This document shows, piece after piece, positions 56,077-64,000 of a DNA stretch of 64,000 nucleotides. Origin of the DNA: Defluviimonas sp. SAOS-178_SWC (GTDB taxonomy: Bacteria > Pseudomonadota > Alphaproteobacteria > Rhodobacterales > Rhodobacteraceae); assembly GCF_039830135.1 (NCBI RefSeq), contig NZ_CP156081.1:3334001-3398000 (forward strand). Reading direction: 5' to 3'. Positions within the stretch are counted from its first letter, which is position 1; each line of letters opens with the position of its first letter. The position numbers and the translations under genes are program-made. The notes beneath the pieces are model-generated. The model did not search any database, was not told the DNA's origin, and saw only the letters and a program-made list of their open reading frames with translations.

Positions 56077-56146
56077 GACGTTCTCCAATACATTGCCTGA
56101 AACACGGTTTTCTGCCGTCCGAAATGATTGGCGGCAGCGCGGTCAC

Positions 56147-56174
56147 ATTATCATAAGTTGTGCGAGTCGGGCAA
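56147..56174 (-). promoter_or_regulatory. candidate promoter of the S8 peptidase gene
   Basis: On the minus strand TTGCCC (56174-56169) and GATAAT (56152-56147) are separated by 16 bp, about 70 bp before the peptidase ATG. A TATGAT overlaps the -10. It is one of the better sigma-70-like matches in the window. Confidence 0.45.
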
Positions 56175-56228
56175 ACACGCTCGGCCAGCGCCGGGCGAGC
56201 AATCGGGCCGTCGACGGGTGCGCCGGGC

Positions 56229-57221
56229 TCAGATCAGCCGGTTCGCGCGGAACATCGACTTCACGTCGACCTCGGGCCGCGCGCCGAAATGGCTGATGAC
56301 TTCGGCGGCGGCGATGCAGCCCATGCGGCCGGCAGTCTTCAGGCTTTGTCCCGTGGCCAGCCCGTAAAGGAACCCTGCCGCGAACTGGTCACCCGCCCCG
56401 GTCGCATCGACCGGCACCACGCGGTGCACCGGCACCTCGACCCGCTCCTCGCCACGGATGACGATCACGTCGGCGCCGGACCGTGTGCAGACCACGACCG
56501 GGCATTCGGCCCGCGCCTGCGCCAGCGCCGCCTCCAGATCCTCGGTCTGGTAGAGCGCTTCCCATTCGTGCTGGTTGCCGATCACATAGTCCATCTCGTC
56601 CTTCACCAGGCGGCGGAAGTCGGCGCGGTGGCGGTCCACACAGAACGGATCGCTGAGCGCGACCCCGGCCTTGCCCGCGCCCCGATGGCAGGCGCGCGCG
56701 GCTTTCAGGAAGGCTTCCTTGCCCTTGTCCTTGTCGAAGAGATAGCCTTCGAGGAAGAGATAATCGGTTGAACCCGCCACATCGTCGGAAACGTCATCCG
56801 GACCCAGCTCGGCGGAAATGCCGAGATAGGTGTTCATCGACCTTTCGCCGTCCGGCGTCACGAAGATCATCGAGCGCGAGGTCGGAAGCTCGGCCCCCGC
56901 GACCGGAAGGTTGGGGAAATCCGTTCCCTCCGCCGTCAGCGACTTCTGGAAGAACCGCCCGAGCGCGTCGTCGCGCACGCGGCCGATGAAGGCGGCCTTC
57001 AGGCCCAGATTGCCAAGCCCGGCGATCGTGTTGCCGACCGAGCCGCCCGGCGCCTGCGTCCGCTCCTTCATCGCGGCATAGAGCATCTCGCCGCGCTCGC
57101 GCTCGACGAGCTGCATGATCCCCTTCTGGATTCCCATCAGATCGAGGGCACTTTCGTCGGTCTGGGCCAGGACATCGACAATCGCATTGCCGATGCCGAC
57201 CACCTGATAGCGGTTGGTCAC
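56229..57221 (-). CDS. PfkB family kinase (adenosine-kinase-like)
   Basis: This is a 330-residue sugar/nucleoside kinase. It has the N-terminal VVGIGNAIVDVLAQ, GGSVGNTIAGLGNLG, the PfkB signature 2 with the catalytic base in VDATGAGDQFAAGFLYG, and an anion hole before it. Overall it resembles the alphaproteobacterial adenosine-kinase-like group, but the substrate could also be ribose or another sugar. It uses a GTG start overlapping the nth stop (GTGA), with GGAGAAG upstream. It is cotranscribed with nth. Confidence 0.87.
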   Translation of the reverse strand: MTNRYQVVGIGNAIVDVLAQTDESALDLMGIQKGIMQLVERERGEMLYAAMKERTQAPGGSVGNTIAGLGNLGLKAAFIGRVRDDALGRFFQKSLTAEGTDFPNLPVAGAELPTSRSMIFVTPDGERSMNTYLGISAELGPDDVSDDVAGSTDYLFLEGYLFDKDKGKEAFLKAARACHRGAGKAGVALSDPFCVDRHRADFRRLVKDEMDYVIGNQHEWEALYQTEDLEAALAQARAECPVVVCTRSGADVIVIRGEERVEVPVHRVVPVDATGAGDQFAAGFLYGLATGQSLKTAGRMGCIAAAEVISHFGARPEVDVKSMFRANRLI

Positions 57222-57862
57222 AGGGTCTTCTCCTCGTAGGGGCACAGGTCCCGGATCAGGCAGGCGCCGCATTTCGGCTTGCGGGCGACGCAGATATAGC
57301 GGCCGTGCAGGATCAGCCAGTGATGGGCGTGCTGCTGGAATTCCACCGGGATGTTGTCCTCTATGGCGCGCTCGACCGCCTCGACGCTCTTGCCGGCGGC
57401 GATGCCGGTGCGGTTGCCGACGCGGAAGATGTGGGTGTCGACCGCCTGGGCGGGGAAATGGAACCACATGTTGAGGACGACATTCGCCGTCTTGCGCCCC
57501 ACCCCCGGCAGCGTCATCAGCGCGGCGCGCGACGATGGCACCTCGCCACCATACTCCTCGACGAGGATGCGCGAGAGCTTCATCACGTTCTTCGCCTTCT
57601 GGCGGAAAAGGCCGATAGTCTTGATGTGTTCGGTCAGCGCCTCTTCCCCGAGTGCGAGCATCTTTTGAGGCGTGTCGGCGATCTGGAACAGGTTCCGCGT
57701 CGCCTTGTTCACGCCCGCATCGGTCGCCTGCGCCGACAATGCGACCGCGACCAAGAGGGTGAAGGCGTTGACATGTTCCAGCTCTCCCTTCGGCTCGGCC
57801 TCGGCCTCGCGGAAGCGGCGGAAGATTTCGGTGATCGTCGCGTAGTCGAGCTGCTTGGCCAT
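57218..57862 (-). CDS. nth: endonuclease III
   Basis: This 214-residue DNA glycosylase/AP lyase removes oxidised pyrimidines. The helix-hairpin-helix LPGVGRKTANVVL contains the catalytic Lys124, with Asp142 in VDTHIFRVGNR. The 4Fe-4S cluster Cys are C191, C198, C201 and C207 with the standard 6-2-5 spacing. The start is the ATG of MAKQLDYATI. It is coupled to the PfkB kinase downstream and divergent from the Hint-domain gene. Confidence 0.95.
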   Translation of the reverse strand: MAKQLDYATITEIFRRFREAEAEPKGELEHVNAFTLLVAVALSAQATDAGVNKATRNLFQIADTPQKMLALGEEALTEHIKTIGLFRQKAKNVMKLSRILVEEYGGEVPSSRAALMTLPGVGRKTANVVLNMWFHFPAQAVDTHIFRVGNRTGIAAGKSVEAVERAIEDNIPVEFQQHAHHWLILHGRYICVARKPKCGACLIRDLCPYEEKTL

Positions 57863-58008
57863 GCCTTCGGCATATGCCCGGCCCGGCCCGCGCGGGCAAG
57901 GGCCACGGCAGGTAACGCGGCGGTTTTCCCCGTCGCGGCATCCGTTAACCGCAATTTTTCCCTTGGCTGCGATGGATTGGGCCGGAAAACAGGCGGGCAT
58001 CGACGTGC

Positions 58009-58698
58009 ATGGCGCGATGGAATGGCAAAGAGGGGCGGGACTGGCTGGTCGCCGCGGCCAAGGGGCCGGCGGCGGTGTCTCCTCACGCCCTAAAGGCATC
58101 GGCGCTCCGCTACGGCCTCGCGCCGGCAACGCTGATCGCCACGCGGGCCGGGCCGGTTCCGCTTGAATGGCTGCGCCCCGGCGACGACATCCTGACCCGC
58201 GACAACGGCTACCGGCCCCTGCTTTGGATCGGCCAGGGACGCCGCCCCGCCGGTGCCGGTCCCCAAAGCACCGTCGTGATCGAGGCCGGTCAGTTCGGTC
58301 CGGGCCAGCCGGATCAGAGCCTGCGGCTCGCCCCCGATCACGGCGTTCTGGTCGAAGGCGCAAGGTTTGTCGCGGCGCATGGCTCGGCCGAAGTATTGGC
58401 GCCCGCCGCGTCGCTGTCCCGCATGGGGCCGACACGTCCCGCCGGCGGGCTCTTCCATCTTGTGCTTGCCGGGCACGAATTGATGCTCGCCAACGGGATC
58501 TGGGTCGAAAGCCTGCCCGCCATCGCCGCCTTCCGGCTCTTCCCGCGCAGGGCCGTGGCGCTCTGCGAGAGCTTGCTGGCCGATATCACCAATCCGCTGC
58601 GCCCCCGTCTGCGGCCCGAGGACCTCACGCGTGCCGCCCCGGCCATCGCCCCCGCCGCGCGGGTCCCGTACCGACCCCGTCGCGCAACGGGAAGCTGA
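58009..58698 (+). CDS. Hint-domain protein lacking the catalytic Cys
   Basis: The 229-residue protein consists mainly of a Hint (hedgehog/intein) module of the Rhodobacterales type: TLIATRAGPVPLEWLRPGDDILTRDNGYRPLLWIGQ, LRLAPDHGVLVEG and HLVLAGHELMLANGIWVESL. In active homologues a Cys starts the module (CFTPGTLIAT pattern). Here the aligned position is Gly36 in GLAPATLIAT, so self-splicing or cleavage is unlikely. The function is unknown. The start is taken at ATG 58009; another frame beginning at 57972 is open but not Hint-like. Confidence 0.75.
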   Translation: MARWNGKEGRDWLVAAAKGPAAVSPHALKASALRYGLAPATLIATRAGPVPLEWLRPGDDILTRDNGYRPLLWIGQGRRPAGAGPQSTVVIEAGQFGPGQPDQSLRLAPDHGVLVEGARFVAAHGSAEVLAPAASLSRMGPTRPAGGLFHLVLAGHELMLANGIWVESLPAIAAFRLFPRRAVALCESLLADITNPLRPRLRPEDLTRAAPAIAPAARVPYRPRRATGS

Positions 58699-58786
58699 GG
58701 TCATCCCGCCCAACCGCCGCAAAGCGCAAATTCCGGGTCGCGCGAGGCCGCCCCCTGCCCTAGATTCCACGGCAAGGAGACCTGCC

Positions 58787-59635
58787 ATGCTGACCGAACC
58801 CATCGCCGACGACCGCTACCACTACGGCGTCATTGCCCGCGCCCTCCGCCTGATCGACGAGTCCGGTGGCACGCCGCTCGCGCTCGACGACCTCGCCGCC
58901 CGGCTGAGGATGAGCCCCGCGCATTTCCAGCGCGTTTTCTCGCGCTGGGTCGGCGTCAGCCCCAAGCGCTATCAGCAATACCTGACACTCGACCTCGCCA
59001 AGCGCCTCTTGGCGGAGCGTCACACGCTTCTCGACACCGCCGACGCGGCGGGCCTCTCCGGATCGGGGCGGCTCCACGACCTCTTCGTGCGCTGGGAGGC
59101 GATGAGCCCCGGCGAATATGCCCGCGGCGGCGAGGGGCTGACGATCCACTGGGGCTGGTGCGACAGCCCGTTCGGACCGGCCCTCGTGATGGGAACCGAA
59201 CGCGGGATCTGCGGGATCGCCTTCGCGAGCGAGACGGGCGCGGACGCCGCGATGGCGGATCTCGCCGGCCGCTGGCCAAAGGCGCGTTTCGTCGAGGATC
59301 CGATGATGCTGAAGCCCTGGGCGCTCTCGGCCTTCGGGGCATCGGCCGATCCGACGCCGATCTACATGATCGGCGCGCCGTTCCAGATCAAGGTGTGGGA
59401 GGCGCTCCTCCAGGTTCCCTCCGGCACTGTCACGACCTATTCCGACATCGCCGCCCATATCGGCAACCCGAAGGCCGTGCGGGCGGTCGGCACGGCGGTC
59501 GGGCGCAATCCGGTCAGCTGGCTCATCCCCTGCCACCGGGCGCTGCGCAGGTCCGGCGGGCTTGGCGGCTATCACTGGGGGCTGCCGGTCAAGCGCGCGA
59601 TGCTCGCCTGGGAGGCCGCGCGCGCCGAGGCGTAG
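58787..59635 (+). CDS. Ada-like AraC/methylated-DNA cysteine methyltransferase
   Basis: This is a 282-residue two-domain protein. An AraC-type helix-turn-helix (residues ~10-105: LALDDLAARLRMSPAHFQRVFSRWVGVSPKRYQQYL) is fused to O6-methylguanine methyltransferase. The latter has the PCHR active site (C249 in LIPCHRALRRSGGLGGYHWG). The N-terminal zinc domain of full Ada, whose Cys accepts phosphotriester methyl groups, is absent, so the classical Ada switch cannot operate as such. It repairs alkylated guanine and may regulate genes. A CAAGGAG site precedes the ATG. Confidence 0.9.
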   Translation: MLTEPIADDRYHYGVIARALRLIDESGGTPLALDDLAARLRMSPAHFQRVFSRWVGVSPKRYQQYLTLDLAKRLLAERHTLLDTADAAGLSGSGRLHDLFVRWEAMSPGEYARGGEGLTIHWGWCDSPFGPALVMGTERGICGIAFASETGADAAMADLAGRWPKARFVEDPMMLKPWALSAFGASADPTPIYMIGAPFQIKVWEALLQVPSGTVTTYSDIAAHIGNPKAVRAVGTAVGRNPVSWLIPCHRALRRSGGLGGYHWGLPVKRAMLAWEAARAEA

Positions 59636-59771
59636 CGCACAACCTGCGCGAACCTCTCTCGAATGTGATGGGCGGATTGCCGCCGGAACCGGATTTGGAT
59701 AGGGGCGTTATTGCCTAACACCGGCTAATCTCGGACGAAACGGCCAAGCATTCCAAACCGGAGCAGCATCA

Positions 59772-60434
59772 ATGCGCATCACGACCCATCTCATCGGCGG
59801 TTCCGTCGCCGCACTCTTCCTGGCGGCGTGTACGCCTGTCGATCAATATTCGGCCGACCCCAACCAGCGCACCAAGGAAGGCGCGCTGACCGGGGCCGGC
59901 ATCGGCGCGCTGGCCGGCATCCTCACCGGCGAGGGCGGCAAGGACAAGCTCGACCGTGCCGTGGTCGGCGCCGCGATCGGCGGTCTTGCCGGCGGTGTCG
60001 TCGGCAGCAACCTCGACCGCCAGGCGCGCGAGCTTCAGGCCGAGATCAGCGACAGCCGCGTGCGGATCATCAACGAGGGCAACCAGCTCCGCGTCGTGAT
60101 GCCCGAGGGGATCCTCTTCGCCACCGACAGCGCCGCCGTGCAGCCGTCGATCCAGAACGACCTCTACGCGGTCGCCGACAACCTCAACCGCTATCCGAAC
60201 ACGCGGGTCGAGGTGATCGGCCACACCGACAACACCGGCTCGGCCGCGTACAACCAGGACCTGTCGCAGCGGCGCGCCGCCGCCGTCGGCGCGGTTCTGC
60301 GAAATGCCGGCGTCTCGGGCGGTCGCATCGTGACCTACGGCCGGGGCGAGGACATGCCCGTCGCCTCCAACCTGACGCCGGAAGGCCGTGCGCAGAACCG
60401 GCGGGTGGAGATCCTGATCATCCCGACCAGATGA
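59772..60434 (+). CDS. OmpA-family outer-membrane lipoprotein (YiaD-like)
   Basis: This is a 220-residue lipoprotein with lipobox FLAAC (Cys20). Gly-zipper stretches follow (GAGIGALAGILTG and GAAIGGLAGGVVGS, residues ~40-80). The C-terminal OmpA peptidoglycan-binding domain has GILFATDSAAVQP, VEVIGHTDNTGSAAYNQDLSQRRAAAV and GRGEDMPVASNLTPEGRAQNRRVEI. It anchors the outer membrane to murein. The upstream 136 bp hold its promoter; a strong terminator follows. Confidence 0.9.
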   Translation: MRITTHLIGGSVAALFLAACTPVDQYSADPNQRTKEGALTGAGIGALAGILTGEGGKDKLDRAVVGAAIGGLAGGVVGSNLDRQARELQAEISDSRVRIINEGNQLRVVMPEGILFATDSAAVQPSIQNDLYAVADNLNRYPNTRVEVIGHTDNTGSAAYNQDLSQRRAAAVGAVLRNAGVSGGRIVTYGRGEDMPVASNLTPEGRAQNRRVEILIIPTR

Positions 60435-60459
60435 TCCAAGCGGCATCGCGAAGACTCCG

Positions 60460-60486
60460 AAGGCCGGGCCCTGCGCCCGGCCTTTT
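60460..60486 (+). terminator. Rho-independent terminator of the OmpA-like gene
   Basis: AAGGCCGGGC (60460-60469) and GCCCGGCCTT (60475-60484) form a perfect 10-bp stem with loop CCTGC and a short T-run. Confidence 0.85.
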
Positions 60487-60506
60487 GCATTGCCAACTCG
60501 CCCCCG

Positions 60507-60525
60507 TGGTCATACATCTTGACCA
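60507..60525. promoter_or_regulatory. TGGTCA-N7-TGACCA operator upstream of FadR-type regulator
   Basis: A perfect 6-bp inverted repeat lies 15 bp before the ATG of the regulator. FadR/PdhR-type GntR proteins bind TGGT...ACCA sites, although usually with a shorter spacer, so autorepression is likely. Confidence 0.55.
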
Positions 60526-60540
60526 ATTCCCGGGGGTTCC

Positions 60541-61311
60541 ATGCCGTTCCAGAAAGTCGAGCCGGAAAAGCTGTCTCACTCGGTCGTGCGCCAGATCGAA
60601 CGGCTGATCCTGCAAGGCGTGCTGCGCCCTGGTGAGCGGCTGCCGTCCGAGCGCGAACTGGCGGAACGTCTCGGCGTGTCGCGGCCGTCCTTGCGCGAGG
60701 CCGTTGCGGATCTCCAGACCGCCGGCCTGCTGACCACCCGCGCCGGCGCCGGGGTCTATGTGGCGGAGGTTCTCGGCTCGGCCTTCTCGGCGGCGCTGAT
60801 CCGGCTTTTCGCCAGCCATGACGAGGCGGTCTTCGACTACCTCTCCTTCCGCCGCGATCTTGAGGCGCTCGCCGCCGAACGCGCCGCGCGGCTCGGCTCG
60901 GATACCGATATCGAGGTGGTCGACACGATCTTCCGCAAGATGGAGGCCGCGCATCTCAAACGCGATCCGGCCGACGAGGCGCGGCTCGACGCCGAGTTTC
61001 ACATGGCAATCATCGAGGCCAGCCACAACGTGATCATGCTGCACATGATGCGCTCGATGTTCGACCTTCTGCGGCAGGGGGTCTTCTACAACCGCCAGAT
61101 CATGTTCAAGCAGCGCATGACACGGGGCGCGCTTCTCGACCAGCACCGGGCCATGCGCGACGCCCTCGTCTCCCGCGATCCGGCGGCGGCGCGCGCGGCG
61201 GTGGAACGCCATCTCGACTATGTCGGCCAGGCTTTGGCCGACGACCGCAAGGCCGCGCGCAACGAGGCCGTCGCCCGCCTCAGGATCGCGCAGGAAGCTG
61301 AACGCGACTGA
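60541..61311 (+). CDS. FadR-subfamily GntR transcriptional regulator
   Basis: This is a 256-residue regulator. The N-terminal winged helix has RQIERLILQGVLRPGERLPSERELAERLGVSRPSLREAVADLQTAGLL. The FCD effector domain follows with metal/ligand positions in DAEFHMAIIEASHN and DQHRAMRDALVSRD. The order and spacing resemble PdhR/LldR, which respond to pyruvate or lactate, but the ligand is not readable from sequence. A palindromic site lies just upstream. It converges with atpF over a shared terminator. Confidence 0.9.
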   Translation: MPFQKVEPEKLSHSVVRQIERLILQGVLRPGERLPSERELAERLGVSRPSLREAVADLQTAGLLTTRAGAGVYVAEVLGSAFSAALIRLFASHDEAVFDYLSFRRDLEALAAERAARLGSDTDIEVVDTIFRKMEAAHLKRDPADEARLDAEFHMAIIEASHNVIMLHMMRSMFDLLRQGVFYNRQIMFKQRMTRGALLDQHRAMRDALVSRDPAAARAAVERHLDYVGQALADDRKAARNEAVARLRIAQEAERD

Positions 61312-61332
61312 CCCTTCGGCAGGCGTACAAAA

Positions 61333-61359
61333 AAAGCCCGGCCGCAGGGGCCGGGCTTT
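61333..61359. terminator. bidirectional terminator between regulator and atp operon
   Basis: AAAGCCCGGCC (61333-61343) and GGCCGGGCTTT (61349-61359) form an 11-bp stem with loop GCAGG. The A-run before it supplies U's for the minus-strand atp transcript and the TTT after it serves the plus strand. Confidence 0.85.
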
Positions 61360-61384
61360 CATTCATTGTCCCTCAGGCCGCTGT

Positions 61385-61939
61385 TCAGTGCAGCTTCGCC
61401 TCGACTTCGCCGATGGCGTTTTCGATCAGGCTGTTCTTCTCGGCCGCCGTCATCCGGCTCTTGATCAGGTCGCCCGCCGCGGCAACGGCGATATTGACGG
61501 CGCTGTCCCGCACTTCGCGCACCGCGGCCGCTTCGGCCGAGGCGATCTGGTCCTCCGCCGCGGCAAGACGCCGGGCGATCGACGCCTTGAGGTCGGCCTT
61601 GGCCTGTTCGGCCGCCGCCATCGCCTCGCGCTTCGCGGTCTCGACGATCCGGCCCGCCTGCTCCTGCACTTCCTTCTGCTTGCGCTCGTAGGACGCGAGG
61701 ATCGTCCGCGCCTCGTCATGCAGCGCCCGCGCCTCGTCGAGGTCCGACTTGATTCCGGCGGCGCGCTTGTCGAGCAGCCCGCCGATCAGCGTCGGCACCT
61801 TGAAGTAGACCAGGACGCCGACGAAGACCAGGAAGGAGATCGTCACGACGAAATCGGTGTTGCGGAGCGTAAAGAACGGCCCCCCGGCGGCCAGCGCCGG
61901 GCTTGCCGTCAGGCTCAGGAGAATTGCGAGTTTCTTCAT
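61385..61939 (-). CDS. atpF: F0F1 ATP synthase subunit b
   Basis: This is a 184-residue peripheral-stalk subunit that holds F1 to F0. It has a hydrophobic N-terminus of signal-like character ([15 protein letters not shown]), the membrane helix [20 protein letters not shown], and a long charged coiled coil ([30 protein letters not shown]) to the end. It is the last gene of the F0 operon, 4 bp after b'. Both b-type subunits are expected to form a heterodimer. Confidence 0.94.
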   Translation of the reverse strand: MKKLAILLSLTASPALAAGGPFFTLRNTDFVVTISFLVFVGVLVYFKVPTLIGGLLDKRAAGIKSDLDEARALHDEARTILASYERKQKEVQEQAGRIVETAKREAMAAAEQAKADLKASIARRLAAAEDQIASAEAAAVREVRDSAVNIAVAAAGDLIKSRMTAAEKNSLIENAIGEVEAKLH

Positions 61940-61943
61940 CCCC

Positions 61944-62519
61944 TCACCCTTTCAACCTGGCAGTCACGGCGTCCGCGACCGCCTTCGCATCGGCGGAGCC
62001 CCCGAGGGCCGCGACCAGCGCCTCGGCGGTGTCCCTGGCGACCTCGGCGACGTTCTTGGCCGCACCGGCGCGCACCTCTTCGATCCGCTTGGCGCTTTCG
62101 GCCGCCTTCGCGGCGATCTCGGCATCCGCCTTGGCGGTCGCCTTGTCGAGGTCCTTCTGGATCTCGGCCCGCGCTTCGGCGACGATCTTGTTCGCCTCGG
62201 CCCGCGCGTCGACCAGCGCCTGATTATAGGCCTTCTCGGCCTCCTCGGCCTTGAGCTTCAGCTCCTCGGCCGCGGCGATGTCGTTGGTGATCGTGCCCTG
62301 ACGGTCGGCAATGATGCCGCCGATCCGGGGCAGCGCGATCCGCGACAGCACCAGATAGATCACGATCAGCGCCACCACGAGCCAGAAGATCTGGTTCGGG
62401 AAGGTCGCGAAATCGAGCTGGGGCATGCCGACGGATTCGGCAGCGTGCCCCGCCGCCTCGGCTGCGTGGCCGGCGGCTTCGGTCGCCGTTTCGGCTACCT
62501 CTTGCGTTGTGTTTGCCAT
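61944..62519 (-). CDS. atpX: F0F1 ATP synthase subunit b'
   Basis: This is a 191-residue second stalk subunit, as found in photosynthetic and other alphaproteobacteria. An Ala-rich N-terminal extension (residues 1-30) precedes [45 protein letters not shown], the b'-type membrane segment. A coiled coil follows with many Ala/Glu/Lys. It lies between atpE and atpF. The pairing of b' and b is a lineage marker. Confidence 0.93.
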   Translation of the reverse strand: MANTTQEVAETATEAAGHAAEAAGHAAESVGMPQLDFATFPNQIFWLVVALIVIYLVLSRIALPRIGGIIADRQGTITNDIAAAEELKLKAEEAEKAYNQALVDARAEANKIVAEARAEIQKDLDKATAKADAEIAAKAAESAKRIEEVRAGAAKNVAEVARDTAEALVAALGGSADAKAVADAVTARLKG

Positions 62520-62599
62520 CTCGGCCCCCTCGAAACCCGGATTACATCCCGGACGGGCGCGCCTGCCCCCGTCCGGCCGTAAGGATGGTTCTCAAAGGC

Positions 62600-62836
62600 T
62601 CAGACGGCGAACATCAGCAGAAGCGCGACGAGGAACGAGAAGATCCCCAGCGCTTCGGCGAAGGCGATGCCGATGAACAGCGTCGCGGTCTGGCCGGCAG
62701 CCGCCGACGGATTGCGGAGGGCGCCCGCGAGGAAGTTGCCGGCAACGTTGCCCACACCGACAGCAGCGCCACCCATGCCCATGCATGCGAGGCCAGCGCC
62801 GATGTAAGCACCCATTTGTACGATATCGCCTTCCAT
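62600..62836 (-). CDS. atpE: F0F1 ATP synthase subunit c
   Basis: This is the 78-residue proteolipid of the rotor ring. The first helix is [28 protein letters not shown], followed by the polar loop RNPSA. The second helix has the proton-carrying Glu61 in [22 protein letters not shown] at 62836 follows AAGGAGTGA by 6 nt; a GTG three codons earlier is rejected because it overlaps that ribosome site. High expression is typical. Confidence 0.96.
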   Translation of the reverse strand: MEGDIVQMGAYIGAGLACMGMGGAAVGVGNVAGNFLAGALRNPSAAAGQTATLFIGIAFAEALGIFSFLVALLLMFAV

Positions 62837-62885
62837 GTTCGTCACTCCTTACGGTTGGAATTGGCTAGAATTGAGAACCCGACCC

Positions 62886-63656
62886 CTAGTGGTGCGGATG
62901 CAGCGCATCCTTGAGGTAAACGCAGGTCAGGATGGTGAAGACGTAGGCCTGGATGAAGGCCACGAGAAGTTCGAGCCCGTACATCGCGGTGATCGCGAGG
63001 ATCGAGAGCGGCGTCACGGCAATCCCGACGCCCGAGATCAGAACGAGCGGCGCGAAGGCCGCGAAGACCTTGATCACGGCGTGACCGGCCATCATGTTGC
63101 CGGCAAGTCGGATCGAGTGGCTGACCGGCCGCACGAAGTAGGAAATCACCTCGATCAGCGCCAGGACCGGGCGCAGTGCAAGCGGCGCCGACGAGACCCA
63201 GAAGAGGCCGAGGAAGCTCGCCCCGTTCTTGACGAAACCGACGATGGTCACGGTCAGGAAGACCGCGATGGCAAGGATCGCGGTGACGGCGATATGGCTC
63301 GTCGGCGTGAACGCCTTGGGCAGCAGCCCGAGGAAGTTCGAAAAGACGATGAAGCAGAAGACCGTGAAGATATAGGGGAAGAACTTCAGCCCGTCCTTGC
63401 CGGCCACGTCCTCGACCATCTTGTGGATGAAGCCGTAGGCCATCTCGGCGATGGACTGGATGCGCGAGGGCACGATCGCCCGGCCACGGGTGCCGAGCAC
63501 GAAGAGCGCGATCACCGCGAGAACCGTCACCGCCATCCAGAGGGTCGCATTGGTGGGCGTGTACCAGGCCATGTGATCGCCGCCGAAGAGCGGTTTCACG
63601 ATGAACTGATCCATCGGGTGGAACGCCAGACCTTCGCTATGCTCTTCCGTCGCCAC
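62886..63656 (-). CDS. atpB: F0F1 ATP synthase subunit a
   Basis: This is the 256-residue proton-channel subunit. The essential Arg is in [15 protein letters not shown], and the conserved [24 protein letters not shown]-terminus is present. It has five or six membrane helices. It uses a GTG start with AAGGGG upstream, 2 nt after the atpI stop. Confidence 0.95.
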   Translation of the reverse strand: MATEEHSEGLAFHPMDQFIVKPLFGGDHMAWYTPTNATLWMAVTVLAVIALFVLGTRGRAIVPSRIQSIAEMAYGFIHKMVEDVAGKDGLKFFPYIFTVFCFIVFSNFLGLLPKAFTPTSHIAVTAILAIAVFLTVTIVGFVKNGASFLGLFWVSSAPLALRPVLALIEVISYFVRPVSHSIRLAGNMMAGHAVIKVFAAFAPLVLISGVGIAVTPLSILAITAMYGLELLVAFIQAYVFTILTCVYLKDALHPHH

Positions 63657-63658
63657 GT

Positions 63659-63988
63659 CTATTCCCCTTCGTCCCGGGCGGACGGCTCCGCCCCTTTCTG
63701 GTCCTGGATCTCCTTGGCGGTGCGAAGCATCGTCTTCACGCCGGCCGCGAAGCCCAACAGTATGAACAGCACCAGGAAGACGGGCATGGTTCCGAAGAAC
63801 CAGTCGAGCCCGTATCCGATGCCGAAGCCGATCCCCAGTCCGGACACCAGCTCGATCACCATGCGCCAGCCCTGGCTGGCGGCCGAGTAATGCTCGTCGG
63901 CGCGGGGCTTCGGAGCACGGGCCTTCTTCGCCGCGGCGAGCTTTTCCTCCAGCGCCTTCAGACGCTTTGGATCGGGCTCGCCGGACAT
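63659..63988 (-). CDS. atpI: ATP synthase assembly protein AtpI
   Basis: The 109-residue protein has a charged N-terminal segment ([20 protein letters not shown]) and two membrane helices ([23 protein letters not shown] and [14 protein letters not shown]). This matches the AtpI/Z pattern. AtpI helps assemble the c-ring and may aid Mg2+ entry. It is the first gene of the F0 operon seen here; the promoter lies at or beyond the window edge. Confidence 0.9.
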   Translation of the reverse strand: MSGEPDPKRLKALEEKLAAAKKARAPKPRADEHYSAASQGWRMVIELVSGLGIGFGIGYGLDWFFGTMPVFLVLFILLGFAAGVKTMLRTAKEIQDQKGAEPSARDEGE

Positions 63989-64000
63989 GGATTGGCCCCC

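Noticed and set aside
57855..58166. Alternative frame starting MDWAGKQAG before the Hint gene
   Set aside because: It looks like a protein start but shifts out of the Hint frame and has no continuation; a frameshift cannot be shown without relatives.

Overview
The window is GC-rich, densely coding chromosomal DNA from an alphaproteobacterium, most likely a member of the Rhodobacteraceae (inference). The evidence is the split F0 operon with paired b and b' subunits (atpI-B-E-X-F), the mreBCD-mrdA-rodA cluster, a leuA gene behind a leucine leader peptide, the MoxR/DUF58/DUF4159 cluster, GTG starts and very frequent ATGA-type overlaps. No tRNA, rRNA or CRISPR array was seen.

Layout. 1-506 is the 5' part of a KpsT-type capsule-export ATPase. 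674-3439 holds nhaA, a uracil-DNA-glycosylase-family gene and an SseB-like gene. 3480-10017 is the rod-shape operon mreB-mreC-mreD-mrdA-rodA, which ends in a glyoxylate/hydroxypyruvate reductase. 10204-11933 is leuA with an attenuator: a possibly leaderless 28-residue leader peptide with four consecutive Leu codons. 12097-13599 is a secreted protein of 18 MORN repeats. 13848-16465 holds nadE and a dihaem cytochrome c. 16660-19057 is the one clearly foreign patch: a broken Rhs gene whose tip still carries a GHH/HNH nuclease, an AT-rich SUKH-like immunity gene, and a GspE-type ATPase fragment cut at both ends. 19163-27433 is a run of plus-strand genes: a peptide-type ABC transporter without a binding protein, an aldehyde dehydrogenase, GerW/DUF2953, SDR, cupin and P1 peptidase. 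27498-32198 holds an esterase, gabD, a small divergent gene and a SARP-like BTAD/TolB/TPR regulator. 32338-37544 holds small envelope proteins, a small cytochrome c and an ECF sigma factor overlapping a membrane VWA protein. 37687-44430 is the MoxR-DUF58-DUF4159-VWA operon. 44521-48065 holds DUF1285, hyi, a cation efflux gene and a VOC/WYL-regulator pair. 48156-53852 holds polA, a cupin, a zinc-finger protein, a HIT protein and a branching glycosyltransferase. 54001-60434 holds a sulfotransferase, a subtilase, a PfkB kinase, nth, a Hint-domain protein, an Ada-like protein and an OmpA-like lipoprotein. 60541-63988 is a FadR-type regulator converging on the F0 ATP synthase operon.

Most genes are housekeeping. 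The rod-shape genes act together on sidewall peptidoglycan synthesis, and the atp genes build the proton-conducting F0 sector. The observations most worth following are the Rhs nuclease/immunity remnant, the leucine attenuator, a five-unit 11-bp repeat array in front of the ABC transporter, the SARP-like gene with its small divergent partner and repeats, the sigma factor coupled to a VWA protein, and several well-formed inverted repeats in regulatory regions.
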